Assembly: GCA_013288825.1 (NCBI GenBank)
Contig: JABDBC010000016.1
Coordinates: forward strand, 1-41,263
Source: Chlamydiota bacterium
GTDB taxonomy: Bacteria > Chlamydiota > Chlamydiia > Chlamydiales > Parachlamydiaceae
DNA: 41,263 nucleotides
Direction of reading: 5' to 3'
In this document: positions 24,038-32,614 of the stretch, in pieces
Layout: each line of letters begins with the position of its first letter
How positions within the stretch are numbered: position 1 is the stretch's first letter
Made by a program: the position numbers and the translations under genes
The notes under the pieces: model-generated
Told to the model about the DNA's origin: nothing
Database searches by the model: none
What the model saw: the letters and a program-made list of their open reading frames with translations, nothing else

Positions 24038-25942
24038 TTAGCTTTTTAAGAGGGTGATTTTTTTGACGGGCTTGCTAGCAATACGCACCCCTTTTGCCGT
24101 CACGCCCTTCACTAAAACACTATCTAAACTAAAGGTTATCTTCGATAGGCGCTGATTCAACTTGGGAATAAAATTGATCTCCAAATTCACTGAAGGCTGT
24201 GTCGTTAAATATTCTACATTCATCCCATCTTCCACGTATGGATAGGATTTATCCAAAACGAATTTTGACACAATAAACCGTTTTGCGTAACACAAGAGAG
24301 TTTTGGGGTCTTTATATACTAAGCTGATGATCGTTTTTTTATCGGCAGCTCCAGCGTAAATCACTTTCTTCCCATCATGAAGGACATATTGCTTTTCTGG
24401 CATATTGCTCACTGTAAAGGAGCCATCCTTAAACAATAAGAGCAATTTATCAAAATTGGTGCATTCGAAAATGGATCCTGTCGTTACTTTTGTTCCTACG
24501 AATCCTGTAGCGGGATCGAATCCAACCTTAATTTTACGCGTTTCAATGGCGCGCATGTCCACTTCTTGCAGCTCTCCAATCTGAGTCTTTCTTGGGAACA
24601 ACTTCCCATATTTCTGAATGAGCTGTTTTAAATAGGTAATGGCCACTTTCTTAATGTTCTTGAGATCCTTTTCTATCCGCTGCAGCTGGGCAAGAATGTC
24701 CTGCACCTCTTTCAAATTTTTGTCGATGTCGAACTGTGAAATGCGGCGTATGGGAATGTTCAAAAGACGCTCTCGATCCTCTTCTCGGGGCACTCTTGCC
24801 AGTTGCTCATGAAAGGGTTCAAGGCTTTTTGCGATTACTTTATGTATTTCTTCATAGGAAGTGACGGTTTCAATTTTCTTATAGAGGCGATTTTCAATAA
24901 AAATTTGCTCTAAAGTCTTCTCAAAAATTTTCTCCACTAAACGACCATGCTCAATTTCCAACTCTTTACGCAAATATTCCTGCAACTTCTCAACATGAAG
25001 CTCTAAAATCTGGTTGATATTGGGTTCCCAAGGGTAATTATCTTTGATAACAACTATTTGCGAGTTCAATGAAACTTCACATTCAGTGTAGGCATAGAGG
25101 GCATTAATGAGTTCCTCTGCATATTGTCCTCGAGGCAGCGTTATCTCAATTTCTACTTTGTCTGAAGTGTAGTCATTGATAGCTTCAATTTTTATTTTCC
25201 CCCTTTTGGCTGCATCGTCGATGGAGCGTATGAGGGATTCTGTCGTCGTGCCATAGCAAATTTCTGTAATCGCCAATGTCTTTGGATCTTTTATCTCTAT
25301 TTTGGCTCTGAGCTTTATTTTTCCAAGCCCTTTATCATATCCAGAGGCATCCATGACCCCCCCTGTGATAAAGTCAGGAAGAATTAGGTAATCTCGCCCT
25401 TCTAAGATTGCAATTTCGGCCTCTAAAAGCTCATTGAAATTATGAGGAAGGATTGAGGTTGCCATTCCCACTGCTATCCCTTCAGCGCCATGAAGGAGGA
25501 GGACTGGAATCTTAGCAGGAAGGCAGACGGGTTCATTCTGCCGACCATCGTATGTGGGAAGCATTTCTGTTAAGTCAAAATTGAATAGAGTGTCTTTGGC
25601 AAGAAAGGAGAGCCGGGTTTCGATATATCGGGAAGCTGCAGCAGGGTCGCCGGTGAGGATGTTGCCGAAATTTCCTTGCTGGTCGAGCAAATAAAACTTA
25701 TTGGACATATTGACAAGGGCTTCAGTGATAGGAGCGTCGCCATGGGGATGAAATGCCATGGTTTGTCCGGCGATGTTGGCTACTTTGTGGAGTTTGCCAT
25801 CGTCGATCTTCCATAAAGTGTATAAAATGCGTCGTTGCACAGGTTTCAGCCCATCGATGACATTGGGGATGGCTCTGTCGAGAATGACATAGGACGCATA
25901 TTTTAAGTAATGGTCCTTCATTAAAAATTTTACATCGTCCAT
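24038..25942 (-). CDS. parC: Type IIA topoisomerase subunit A, ParC-like (second GyrA)
   Basis: The 634-aa protein starts at the DNA-gate domain (YASYVILDRAIPNVIDGLKPVQRRIL), with the catalytic tyrosine in AAASRYIETRLS (Y106). Further blocks are DGRQNEPVCLPAKIPVLLLHGAEGIAVGMAT, a coiled-coil region (about 330-470) and a shortened C-terminal domain. It is shorter than canonical GyrA or ParC, as in the second GyrA of Chlamydia. With the ParE-like partner upstream it would cut and pass double-stranded DNA, probably for chromosome decatenation. gyrA2/gyrB2 before hemA is chlamydial gene order. Confidence 0.93.
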   Translation of the reverse strand: MDDVKFLMKDHYLKYASYVILDRAIPNVIDGLKPVQRRILYTLWKIDDGKLHKVANIAGQTMAFHPHGDAPITEALVNMSNKFYLLDQQGNFGNILTGDPAAASRYIETRLSFLAKDTLFNFDLTEMLPTYDGRQNEPVCLPAKIPVLLLHGAEGIAVGMATSILPHNFNELLEAEIAILEGRDYLILPDFITGGVMDASGYDKGLGKIKLRAKIEIKDPKTLAITEICYGTTTESLIRSIDDAAKRGKIKIEAINDYTSDKVEIEITLPRGQYAEELINALYAYTECEVSLNSQIVVIKDNYPWEPNINQILELHVEKLQEYLRKELEIEHGRLVEKIFEKTLEQIFIENRLYKKIETVTSYEEIHKVIAKSLEPFHEQLARVPREEDRERLLNIPIRRISQFDIDKNLKEVQDILAQLQRIEKDLKNIKKVAITYLKQLIQKYGKLFPRKTQIGELQEVDMRAIETRKIKVGFDPATGFVGTKVTTGSIFECTNFDKLLLLFKDGSFTVSNMPEKQYVLHDGKKVIYAGAADKKTIISLVYKDPKTLLCYAKRFIVSKFVLDKSYPYVEDGMNVEYLTTQPSVNLEINFIPKLNQRLSKITFSLDSVLVKGVTAKGVRIASKPVKKITLLKS

Positions 25943-25987
25943 ACACTATTCTCTATTTGTCAGCTCTTCCCGCTTAAATGCACGTAG

Positions 25988-26138
25988 TTTTTACCACAGA
26001 GATCACAGAGAGAGGAAGAGAAGGAAGTAAAGATTATTTAGGAATACATTTTCTAAATAATCTCTACTTCCTTCTCTTCTTCTCTCTGTGATCTCTGTGG
26101 TAAAATCCTAAAGTCAAGTCTGTGATCTCTGTGGTAAA
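25988..26138. repeat. Palindrome, 'ACCACAGAGATCACAGAG' family
   Basis: The left arm (25988-26043) TTTTACCACAGAGATCACAG...GAAGGAAGTAAAGATTATTTA pairs with 26048-26106 around a short loop. The terminal block CTGTGATCTCTGTGGTAAAA is then repeated directly at 26120-26138, ending just before the stop codon of the parE-like gene. The family recurs in the outer arms of 6590-7195, where it encodes the tail of the heptosyltransferase-like protein. Confidence 0.9.
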
Positions 26139-26141
26139 AAC

Positions 26142-27983
26142 TTACAGAGATATTTCAGCAGGAATTACTGTGGGTTCATCTTCGTTGATTAAATTTTGCA
26201 TGATAAACTGCTTCCGCTCCGGAGTATTTTTCCCCATGTAAAATGAAAGCATTGGCTTGATATCAGAAACGGCATAAACGGGCACTGGCAGAAGGCGGAT
26301 ATCTTTGCCAATAAACTGCTTGAATTCATGTGGGGAGATCTCTCCAAGTCCTTTAAAACGGGTGATCTCGACCCCTTTTTTCAATTGCCGTATCGCATCC
26401 TTTTTCTCCTCTTCAGAATAGCAGTAGAAGGTCTTTTCCTTATTTCTCACTTTGAATAAAGGGGTTTCCAAAATATGCAGATGGCCATTGACAACCAAGC
26501 CTTCAAAATATGTTAAGAAAAATGTCATGAGGAGATTTCGAATATGCATCCCGTCCACATCGGCATCGGTGGCCAATATTACCTTATGATAACGCAGCTG
26601 GGTGACATCTTCTTCAATGTTAAGGGCGCTCATTAAATTGTACATTTCTTCATTTTTATACAATTGGTCTATCTTCATTCCAAAGACATTGAGGGGCTTT
26701 CCTCGAAGGGAAAAAACCGCTTGTGTCAGAGGATCTCGCGATGCAACGATGGAGGCACTTGCCGAATCCCCTTCTGTCAGAAAGATCATCGTTTCTTTTC
26801 CATGTTTAACTTGGTCGTCAACATGAAACTTACAATCGCGCAGCTTTGGGATTTTAAAGGAGATCTTCTTTTGCTTCTCTTTTGCCTCTTTGCGTACTGC
26901 TGAAAGCTCTTTGCGCAATTTCTCGTTAAAGACAATCCGTTCAATGATTTTGTTAGCCAACGTAGGATTTTTATATAAGAGATTGATGACGGCATCTTTG
27001 ACTTCTTGGACTACAGGACCGCGCAGCTCAGTATTTCCCAGCTTGTTCTTCGTTTGTGATTCAAAAATGGGATCTTTTACCTTAACAAGAATGGTTGCTA
27101 CCATTCCTTCACGCACATCGACGCCCTGAAAGTTCTTCTTGGCATATTCATTTACACCCTTTAATATCCCTTCACGGAATGCTGAGAGGTGCGTCCCCCC
27201 ATCTGAGGTATATTGACCGTTCACAAAAGAAAAATAGGTTTCTCCATAGTTTTGAGTGTGGAGAAAAGCAAACTCAAGATGATTTCCACGGTAGTGAAGC
27301 GGTTCATACAGGCGATCTTCTTCTTTTACTTCCTCGTTCAACAGATCTAGGAGCCCATTTTCCGAGAAAATTGAGTCTCCATTAAAGTGCAAAGTCAGTC
27401 CCGTATTAAGATAAGCGTAGTGCCACATTCTTTTGGTGATATACTCAGGCTCAAACTTAAATTTTTTAAAGATTTCCAGATCGGGAACGAACTCGACATA
27501 TGTCCCATTGGGCTCAGTCGTCTTTCCTTGCTCGTCCTTAATGAGCTTGCCTTGAGAAAACAGAGCCTCAAAATATTGCCCCTCGCGATAGCTTCGAACA
27601 AGAAAATGACTCGACAATGCATTGACGGCCTTTGTACCAACGCCATTAAGCCCTACAGAGAATTGAAACACATCATCGTTATACTTCGCACCGGTGTTAA
27701 TTTGGCTGACACATTCAATGACTTTGCCAAGAGGAATCCCCCTTCCAAAGTCCCGAATGGTGACTTTCGACAAAGCGACGTCGACATCGACTCTGATCTC
27801 TTTGCCGTTTTTCATGATAAATTCGTCGATGCTGTTGTCGATCACTTCCTTCAGCATGACATAAATTCCATCGTCCGGATGGGAGCCATCGCCTAAACGA
27901 CCAATGTACATCCCTGACCGAAGGCGAATATGTGAGAGCGCATCCAATGTCTGAACGCTGCTTTCGTCGTATTTTTTTGTCAT
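26142..27983 (-). CDS. parE: Type IIA topoisomerase subunit B, ParE-like (second GyrB)
   Basis: The 613-aa ATPase subunit has the GHKL motifs KEVIDNSIDEF (E46, N50), DFGRGIPLG and GLNGVGTKAVNALS, the transducer domain (YFSFVNGQYTSDGGTHL) and the TOPRIM domain (FLTEGDSASAS, ATDADVDGMHIRNLL). It powers strand passage with the ParC-like subunit downstream; a palindrome separates the two genes. The start at 27983 has only a weak ribosome binding site. The stop codon adjoins the repeat. Confidence 0.95.
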   Translation of the reverse strand: MTKKYDESSVQTLDALSHIRLRSGMYIGRLGDGSHPDDGIYVMLKEVIDNSIDEFIMKNGKEIRVDVDVALSKVTIRDFGRGIPLGKVIECVSQINTGAKYNDDVFQFSVGLNGVGTKAVNALSSHFLVRSYREGQYFEALFSQGKLIKDEQGKTTEPNGTYVEFVPDLEIFKKFKFEPEYITKRMWHYAYLNTGLTLHFNGDSIFSENGLLDLLNEEVKEEDRLYEPLHYRGNHLEFAFLHTQNYGETYFSFVNGQYTSDGGTHLSAFREGILKGVNEYAKKNFQGVDVREGMVATILVKVKDPIFESQTKNKLGNTELRGPVVQEVKDAVINLLYKNPTLANKIIERIVFNEKLRKELSAVRKEAKEKQKKISFKIPKLRDCKFHVDDQVKHGKETMIFLTEGDSASASIVASRDPLTQAVFSLRGKPLNVFGMKIDQLYKNEEMYNLMSALNIEEDVTQLRYHKVILATDADVDGMHIRNLLMTFFLTYFEGLVVNGHLHILETPLFKVRNKEKTFYCYSEEEKKDAIRQLKKGVEITRFKGLGEISPHEFKQFIGKDIRLLPVPVYAVSDIKPMLSFYMGKNTPERKQFIMQNLINEDEPTVIPAEISL

Positions 27984-28062
27984 AAAACATAAACCATGGT
28001 TGCAGAAAAGCTGTCCTATGGACTATACAGATTGGGAAGATACATGGCAATAGGTGCATTTG

Positions 28063-29061
28063 ATGTTTCAAAATAAGAACATACTCATAACAGGCGGGAC
28101 AGGTTCGTTCGGACGTGCCCTCGCACGGAAATTATTGATTGAAAATAAATGTAATAAAGTCATCATTTTCAGCCGCGACGAATGGAAGCAATGGGAGATG
28201 CGCCAGTCAGATCCCATCTTCAACCACCCAAAAATCCGATATTTTCTCGGTGATGTTCGCGATGTCCGTCGATTGTCACGCTCGTTCAACGAAGTCAATT
28301 ACATCGTCCACGCCGCTGCATTGAAACAAGTGCCAACCGCTGAGTATAACCCCTCAGAATTTGTAAACACCAATATCATCGGCGCCATGAATGTCATCGA
28401 TGCAGCAATCGACTGCAAAGTGGAAAAAGTCATCGCCCTTTCCACCGACAAGGCTGTTAATCCTATCAATCTTTATGGAGCTACAAAACTATGCTCTGAT
28501 AAGCTTTTCGTTGCCGGAAACTCTTATGTCGGGGCCAAAAGGCAACCCACATTTTCAGTCGTCCGCTATGGTAACGTCTCCGAAAGCCGAGGAAGCATCA
28601 TCCCCCTATGGCGTAAAATGATCGCGGAAGGTGCAGCTTCTCTCTCAATTACAGACAAACGAATGACACGCTTTTGGATCTCATTAGAACAAACCGTTGA
28701 TTTTGTATGTTCCTGCTTTAAAAATATGCATGGAGGGGAAATTTTTGTTCCGAAAATCCCCAGCATTTATATCGAAGATCTCGCACAAGCAATGGCCCCG
28801 AATCTTCCCCACACTTATATGGGAATCCGCGAAGGGGAAAAACTGCATGAGCAAATGGTTAGCCTGGAAGATGCTCGACATACAATGGAAATGAAAGATT
28901 TTTATATCATAATGCCAGAAATCTATTCCCATGAACAAAGTGGGCTAAAAAAATTTCTAGCTGAAGGTGGAGCGGTCAAAGTTCCCGAAGGTTTTTATTA
29001 CGCATCTAATACAAACACCCAATGGTTAGACGTTGAAACACTCCGTCGCCTTGTCACATAG
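28063..29061 (+). CDS. UDP-GlcNAc 4,6-dehydratase-like (PseB/CapD family)
   Basis: The 332-aa SDR enzyme has the Rossmann motif ITGGTGSFG at the N-terminus, AAALKQVPTAEYNPSEFVNTN, the catalytic region ALSTDKAVNPINLYGATKLCSD and VVRYGNVSESRGSIIP. It resembles the inverting dehydratase PseB, first enzyme of pseudaminic acid synthesis, and the FlaA1/CapD group. The later Pse enzymes are not in this window. ATG 28063 is preferred over GTG 28054 because AGG lies 8 nt upstream of it. It lies between the topoisomerase pair and hemA, which are neighbours in Chlamydia, so it looks inserted. Confidence 0.88.
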   Translation: MFQNKNILITGGTGSFGRALARKLLIENKCNKVIIFSRDEWKQWEMRQSDPIFNHPKIRYFLGDVRDVRRLSRSFNEVNYIVHAAALKQVPTAEYNPSEFVNTNIIGAMNVIDAAIDCKVEKVIALSTDKAVNPINLYGATKLCSDKLFVAGNSYVGAKRQPTFSVVRYGNVSESRGSIIPLWRKMIAEGAASLSITDKRMTRFWISLEQTVDFVCSCFKNMHGGEIFVPKIPSIYIEDLAQAMAPNLPHTYMGIREGEKLHEQMVSLEDARHTMEMKDFYIIMPEIYSHEQSGLKKFLAEGGAVKVPEGFYYASNTNTQWLDVETLRRLVT

Positions 29062-29080
29062 AGTAATCAGGAGAATCCCC

Positions 29081-30091
29081 ATGCGCGTTGGCGTTCTAGG
29101 AATCAATCACAAGCTAGCGAATTTGGAGTTGAGAGAATTACTTGCCAAAGCGTGTCAACGATGCTTCATGAGCGGCACATTGTCTTATTCAGGACATGTC
29201 AACATCCTTTTATCAACCTGCAATCGCACTGAGATCTACTTTTCTTCAAACGATTTAGCGGCAACGCATAGTTATCTTTTGCAAATGTTGCGGAGCGAAG
29301 TCCAACAAGAATTTGATCAAAAAATATACTCTTACTTTGGTTATGATTGCTTCCTGCATTTGACTCGCGTCACCGCAGGACTGGACAGCGCCATCTTTGC
29401 CGAAACTGAAATCCAACGACAGGTGAAAGTCGCCTACGAAACCGGCGCCAATTGCATCAACCTACCAAGCGAATTACATTATTTGTTCCAAAAAGCCCTA
29501 AAAATTAGCAAAATGGTCAGGGCAGAGTTTGTGCTAGGTCGAGGGATGGCCGACTTAGAACACGCCATCTTTCAAGCAGGAGTCTCATTGTTCGAAATCC
29601 CTGCACAGTCAAAGATTTTGTTTGTAGGCGCCTCTGATGTCAACTGCAAGGTTCTTGGCTTTTTAAAGAAGAAAAACTGCCACGATATCACCCTCTGCAA
29701 CCGCTCACTGCCCAGAGCTCAGGCAATCGCAAAGCAATATCAGGTGTCCACCCTCGAATGGGGACGCATCTGCGACTGGCCGCAATACCACTGGATCATT
29801 TTTGGAACACGGGCTCCTCATTATCTTGCCACTAAAGACCAAATCCCAAAAGAATGCTCAAGCCGCAAGTTGGTGATTGATCTATGCGTGCCAAGAAATG
29901 TCGACCCAGTGATCGGGCAACGCTACACTCTCTTAAATATCGATCAACTGAATCGGGAATTAAATGTTCGAAAACAACAAATGGCCTCGACAATTTCGCA
30001 AGTGGAAGAGAGAATTACACTGGCATCACAAAGACATGTGGAGAGCTTTCGTGTCAAAACCGAGTTCATGGCGGAGAAAAGGAAATTTTGA
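29081..30091 (+). CDS. hemA: Glutamyl-tRNA reductase
   Basis: The 336-aa enzyme begins MRVGVLGINHKLANLELREL, with the catalytic cysteine in LLSTCNRTEIYF (C47), GLDSAIFAETEIQRQVKVAYETG, a Rossmann domain (ILFVGASDVNCKVLGFL) and LVIDLCVPRNVDP. It reduces glutamyl-tRNA to glutamate semialdehyde, the first step of tetrapyrrole synthesis. The start ATG 29081 has CAGGAG 8 nt upstream. It is shorter than E. coli HemA (about 418 aa), the dimerisation helix being short, as in other Chlamydiae. Confidence 0.93.
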   Translation: MRVGVLGINHKLANLELRELLAKACQRCFMSGTLSYSGHVNILLSTCNRTEIYFSSNDLAATHSYLLQMLRSEVQQEFDQKIYSYFGYDCFLHLTRVTAGLDSAIFAETEIQRQVKVAYETGANCINLPSELHYLFQKALKISKMVRAEFVLGRGMADLEHAIFQAGVSLFEIPAQSKILFVGASDVNCKVLGFLKKKNCHDITLCNRSLPRAQAIAKQYQVSTLEWGRICDWPQYHWIIFGTRAPHYLATKDQIPKECSSRKLVIDLCVPRNVDPVIGQRYTLLNIDQLNRELNVRKQQMASTISQVEERITLASQRHVESFRVKTEFMAEKRKF

Positions 30092-30163
30092 CTTTTGCCT
30101 GCAAAATCTGGTATGATGAAGGGAAGCTGATGGAGCAACCCTGACCATAATGGAGAAACGACT

Positions 30164-30475
30164 ATGAATAGTACTGAATTTTGGATAGCAATAGCTGGCA
30201 TTCTTATTGCATTTCTCACACTGAGCGGGACTTTCTATGCCTTTATCCACCGCGAACTTAAAGACTGGAGAGCTGATACGAAAGAAGAAATAAAGCGAAT
30301 TGAAGCAGAAACTAGAAGCATTCAAGAAGAGACAAAACAACAAGCTGCTCGATCTGATAAGCTTTTTGAACAACAAGCACTTCAGAATGAGAATATGGCT
30401 GCTCGGTCTGATAAGCTTTATCAAATGTTCATTGATCTTCTTAAAGATGAAAGAAAGCATAGAACCGATCCATAA
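30164..30475 (+). CDS. Small membrane-anchored coiled-coil protein, copy 1
   Basis: The 103-aa protein has one N-terminal transmembrane helix (FWIAIAGILIAFLTLSGTFYAF) and a charged coiled-coil rich in Glu, Lys, Arg and Gln (KEEIKRIEAETRSIQEETKQ). It ends with ARSDKLYQMFIDLLKDERKH. It is the first of two tandem paralogues. The upstream block CCATAATGGAGAAACGACT with its GGAG is repeated before copy 2. Topology is probably helix in the membrane with the coil in the cytoplasm. No function is recognised. Confidence 0.72.
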   Translation: MNSTEFWIAIAGILIAFLTLSGTFYAFIHRELKDWRADTKEEIKRIEAETRSIQEETKQQAARSDKLFEQQALQNENMAARSDKLYQMFIDLLKDERKHRTDP

Positions 30476-30488
30476 CGGAGAAATGACT

Positions 30489-30860
30489 ATGAATACAGAA
30501 CTGTGGATCGCATTTCTTGGAATGTTGATACCTCTTACCGCTCTGTTTGGAGCAGGCTTTGCATTTATGTATCGCGAACAAAAAGAGTGGAGGATAGAAG
30601 CTAAAGCAGATTTCCAAAAAATTGCAGACTCTATCAAAGCGGATTCTAAAGCTGATACGCAAAAAATTGTTGAGTCTATTAACAAAGAAACAGAATCTAT
30701 TCGCAAAGAAACAGAGTCTATTCGTGAAGAGACTAAGCAGAGAGCTGCTCAAGCTGATAGACTTTTCGAACAGCAAACTGCTCGATCTGATAAGCTTTAT
30801 CAAATGTTCATTGATCTTCTTCAAGACAAAAGAAAACACATAACAGACCCACGAGTGTGA
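30489..30860 (+). CDS. Small membrane-anchored coiled-coil protein, copy 2
   Basis: The 123-aa paralogue of the preceding gene has a membrane helix (LWIAFLGMLIPLTALFGAGFAF), then a longer coil with internal repeats (KETESIRKETESIREETKQ). It has the same C-terminal block, ARSDKLYQMFIDLLQDKRKH. ATG 30489 is preferred over 30483 because it stands 8 nt after GGAG, exactly as in copy 1. The pair arose by tandem duplication, and the coil of copy 2 then expanded by 7-residue units. It may form hetero-oligomers with copy 1. Confidence 0.72.
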   Translation: MNTELWIAFLGMLIPLTALFGAGFAFMYREQKEWRIEAKADFQKIADSIKADSKADTQKIVESINKETESIRKETESIREETKQRAAQADRLFEQQTARSDKLYQMFIDLLQDKRKHITDPRV

Positions 30861-30864
30861 AATG

Positions 30865-31040
30865 CGCCTTGGGACAGTTCTTCATACGGCAAACTTTTAA
30901 CACAGGCGGTCTTTGTAGGTTTGACGTCGTTCTGCTGGCCTGTGTTAAAAGCTATGCCGTATGCGAGAACCGTCCCCGGCGCGCTCTTGAGCCCGCTGGG
31001 ACGGTTCTCGCATAAGGATCTAACTTTCTAACACAGGTCA
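30865..31040. repeat. Two overlapping alternative hairpins
   Basis: Hairpin 1 pairs 30871-30906 (GGGACAGTTCTTCATACGGC, then TTTTAACACAGGC) with 30939-30977. Hairpin 2 pairs 30961-30980 (ATGCGAGAACCGTCCC) with 30997-31013 (GGGACGGTTCTCGCAT). The segment 30961-30977 belongs to both, so the two folds exclude each other. The GGGACAGTTCT end is also found at 11595 and 41198. Confidence 0.75.
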
Positions 31041-31078
31041 CTTAAAAAGCCTTGCCCAGTAAGGGCGACTCATTCTGA

Positions 31079-31435
31079 TTATTCTGGTGAGAAGCACTGC
31101 TTCAGTTGCTGTTTGTACTGCTCGCAACGCTGATGCTTCGCCATTTTCATCTTCCAACGTTCACTATTAGTCGATGCTACCAATTTTGCTAACTTATCGA
31201 GATTTTTACCTGCAGAAGAGGCAATCTCTGCTTTGATCTTCTCTTTTAACAATTCCATCCACGCTTCGTCAGCGAGATCCAATAACTTCGCACCAAAATC
31301 ACACTCCCCGCTATCTCCACCCTTTTGTTGATGGCAACAGCATTTACATTGCTGTTGTGAACAGCAGGATGAGCCTTGGTTTGAAGATGATGAAGATCCT
31401 GTTGAGCAAGATCCATTTTGACAATTTTGAGACAT
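31079..31435 (-). CDS. Small protein with Cys/Ser/Gln-rich N-terminus
   Basis: The 118-aa protein begins MSQNCQNGSCSTGSSSSSNQ and contains the clusters SSCCSQQQCKCCCHQQ and GECDF within its first 46 residues. A helical, Lys/Glu-rich second half follows (LLDLADEAWMELLKEKIKAEIA, then CEQYKQQLKQCF). Nine cysteines lie in the first half, suggesting metal binding or disulfide cross-linking. No signal peptide is present and no family is recognised. A strong GGAG ribosome binding site precedes the ATG. Confidence 0.7.
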   Translation of the reverse strand: MSQNCQNGSCSTGSSSSSNQGSSCCSQQQCKCCCHQQKGGDSGECDFGAKLLDLADEAWMELLKEKIKAEIASSAGKNLDKLAKLVASTNSERWKMKMAKHQRCEQYKQQLKQCFSPE

Positions 31436-31472
31436 AATATTTCTCCTTTTTTTTGTAACAGTTCAGATACCC

Positions 31473-31771
31473 CTTCACTATATGTCAGGCCTTCAGCCTG
31501 AGATGTTTATGTGCCAAACCTAGGGCGTTGCCCTAGGCTTTTATAAACCAGGCTTTCAGCCTGAGCAGGTTCTCAGGGCAACGCCCTAGCCTTTTATAAA
31601 CCAGGCTTTCAGCCTGAGCAGGTTCTCAGGGCAACGCCCTAGGCTTTTATAAACCAGGCTTTCAGCCTGAGCAGGTTCTCAGGGCAACGCCCTGAAATAT
31701 AACAGCCTAGGGCAACGCCCTAGGTTTGGCACATAAACATCTCAGGCTGAAGGCCTGACATATAGTGAAGG
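31473..31771. repeat. Palindrome with internal 53-bp tandem repeat, 'CAGGCTTTCAGCCTGAG' family
   Basis: The outer arms CCTTCACTATATGTCAGGCC...GATGTTTATGTGCCAAACCT and their inverse (ending 31771) enclose a direct repeat of period 53 bp starting at 31538, 31591 and 31644 (the third copy is cut short). Each unit holds CCAGGCTTTCAGCCTGAG and TCAGGGCAACGCCCT. The units are the same blocks found in 11672-12027. No gene lies in this 347-bp gap. Confidence 0.9.
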
Positions 31772-31782
31772 AAGTATCTTTT

Positions 31783-32439
31783 TCACGTTGCTGTTTTGTT
31801 TGTATCTTGGTCAGTCTTTTCGGGACCACTTATCGTTTCCTCCCTATAAGCCCTGCCTTGGATCTCTTGATAAAGTACCGCTAATGCAAGCATCGTGATC
31901 GGAATAGTGATCAAAAGCCCAACGACAAGCACCAACATACCTACAAGATTTATTCCAATACAAGCTAAAAACAACAAGAAGATATTCCAACGAAATCCTT
32001 TGGTTGCCCTAGCAGACCGTTTTAAGGCTTCTATTGGCCCCAATTTTCTATCTAGTAGAAAATAGGGAAATAAGCCAAATGTTGCCAAAACATAACAGCC
32101 TGGAAAAATAAGTAAGCCAAGGCCAACAAAAAACATAATGCTGAAAAGGAAGCTGGCTATCACCCATGGAAAAAACGAGCGCCAGTTTGCATATAGCTCG
32201 TCAAATCTAGGCTTGATCCCATTCGTAATCAACAATGCGGCCTTGTACAACCCCATTTTCGCGATTATGACAATAACCCAAACCAGCAAATAAAGAAATA
32301 CTTTATGTCGCGTCGCCCCCAAAATCAGCGACAAAAACACAAGAATGATTTGATATCCCAAGAGAAATCCTATGTTAGCCTTTGTCAATTCCCACCCTTT
32401 TTTCAGATAACTCCCTACAGAAAATGTAACATTGTCCAT
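31783..32439 (-). CDS. Hypothetical membrane protein with several spans
   Basis: The 218-aa protein has about five to six hydrophobic segments (IGFLLGYQIILVFLSLILGA, FLYLLVWVIVIIAKMGLY, then FFPWVIASFLFSIMFFVGLGLLIFPG, and IFLLFLACIGINLVGMLVLVVG). Its N-terminal SVGSYLKKGWELTKANIG resembles DUF975- or YciC-like integral membrane proteins. ATG 32439 is chosen because AAGGAGG stands directly upstream; longer in-frame starts have none. It is divergent from the coiled-coil gene at 32615. The role is unknown. Confidence 0.8.
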   Translation of the reverse strand: MDNVTFSVGSYLKKGWELTKANIGFLLGYQIILVFLSLILGATRHKVFLYLLVWVIVIIAKMGLYKAALLITNGIKPRFDELYANWRSFFPWVIASFLFSIMFFVGLGLLIFPGCYVLATFGLFPYFLLDRKLGPIEALKRSARATKGFRWNIFLLFLACIGINLVGMLVLVVGLLITIPITMLALAVLYQEIQGRAYREETISGPEKTDQDTNKTAT

Positions 32440-32614
32440 ATTGCCTCCTTCTTTGTATCTATGTTCTTTGTCTCCAAAATAATTAAATAAATTAAATTTA
32501 GTCAATAGTAATTAAATTTATTTTTAATTAATTTATAATTATTTTAATGAAATTAAAAAAATTATTATTTAGAATTAAATTATACGAGGTTATTAACATT
32601 ATTTGGAGGTTTTT

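Noticed and set aside
27387-27896. 169-aa plus-strand ORF
   Set aside because: It is a shadow of the parE-like gene, whose GHKL motifs are certain on the minus strand.
30026-30706. 226-aa minus-strand ORF with Phe/Ser-rich translation
   Set aside because: It is antisense to the two tandem coiled-coil genes; the composition is the complement of Glu/Lys-rich codons.
31538-31693. CRISPR-like repeats of 53-bp period
   Set aside because: The units are contiguous direct repeats without unique spacers, inside a palindrome.
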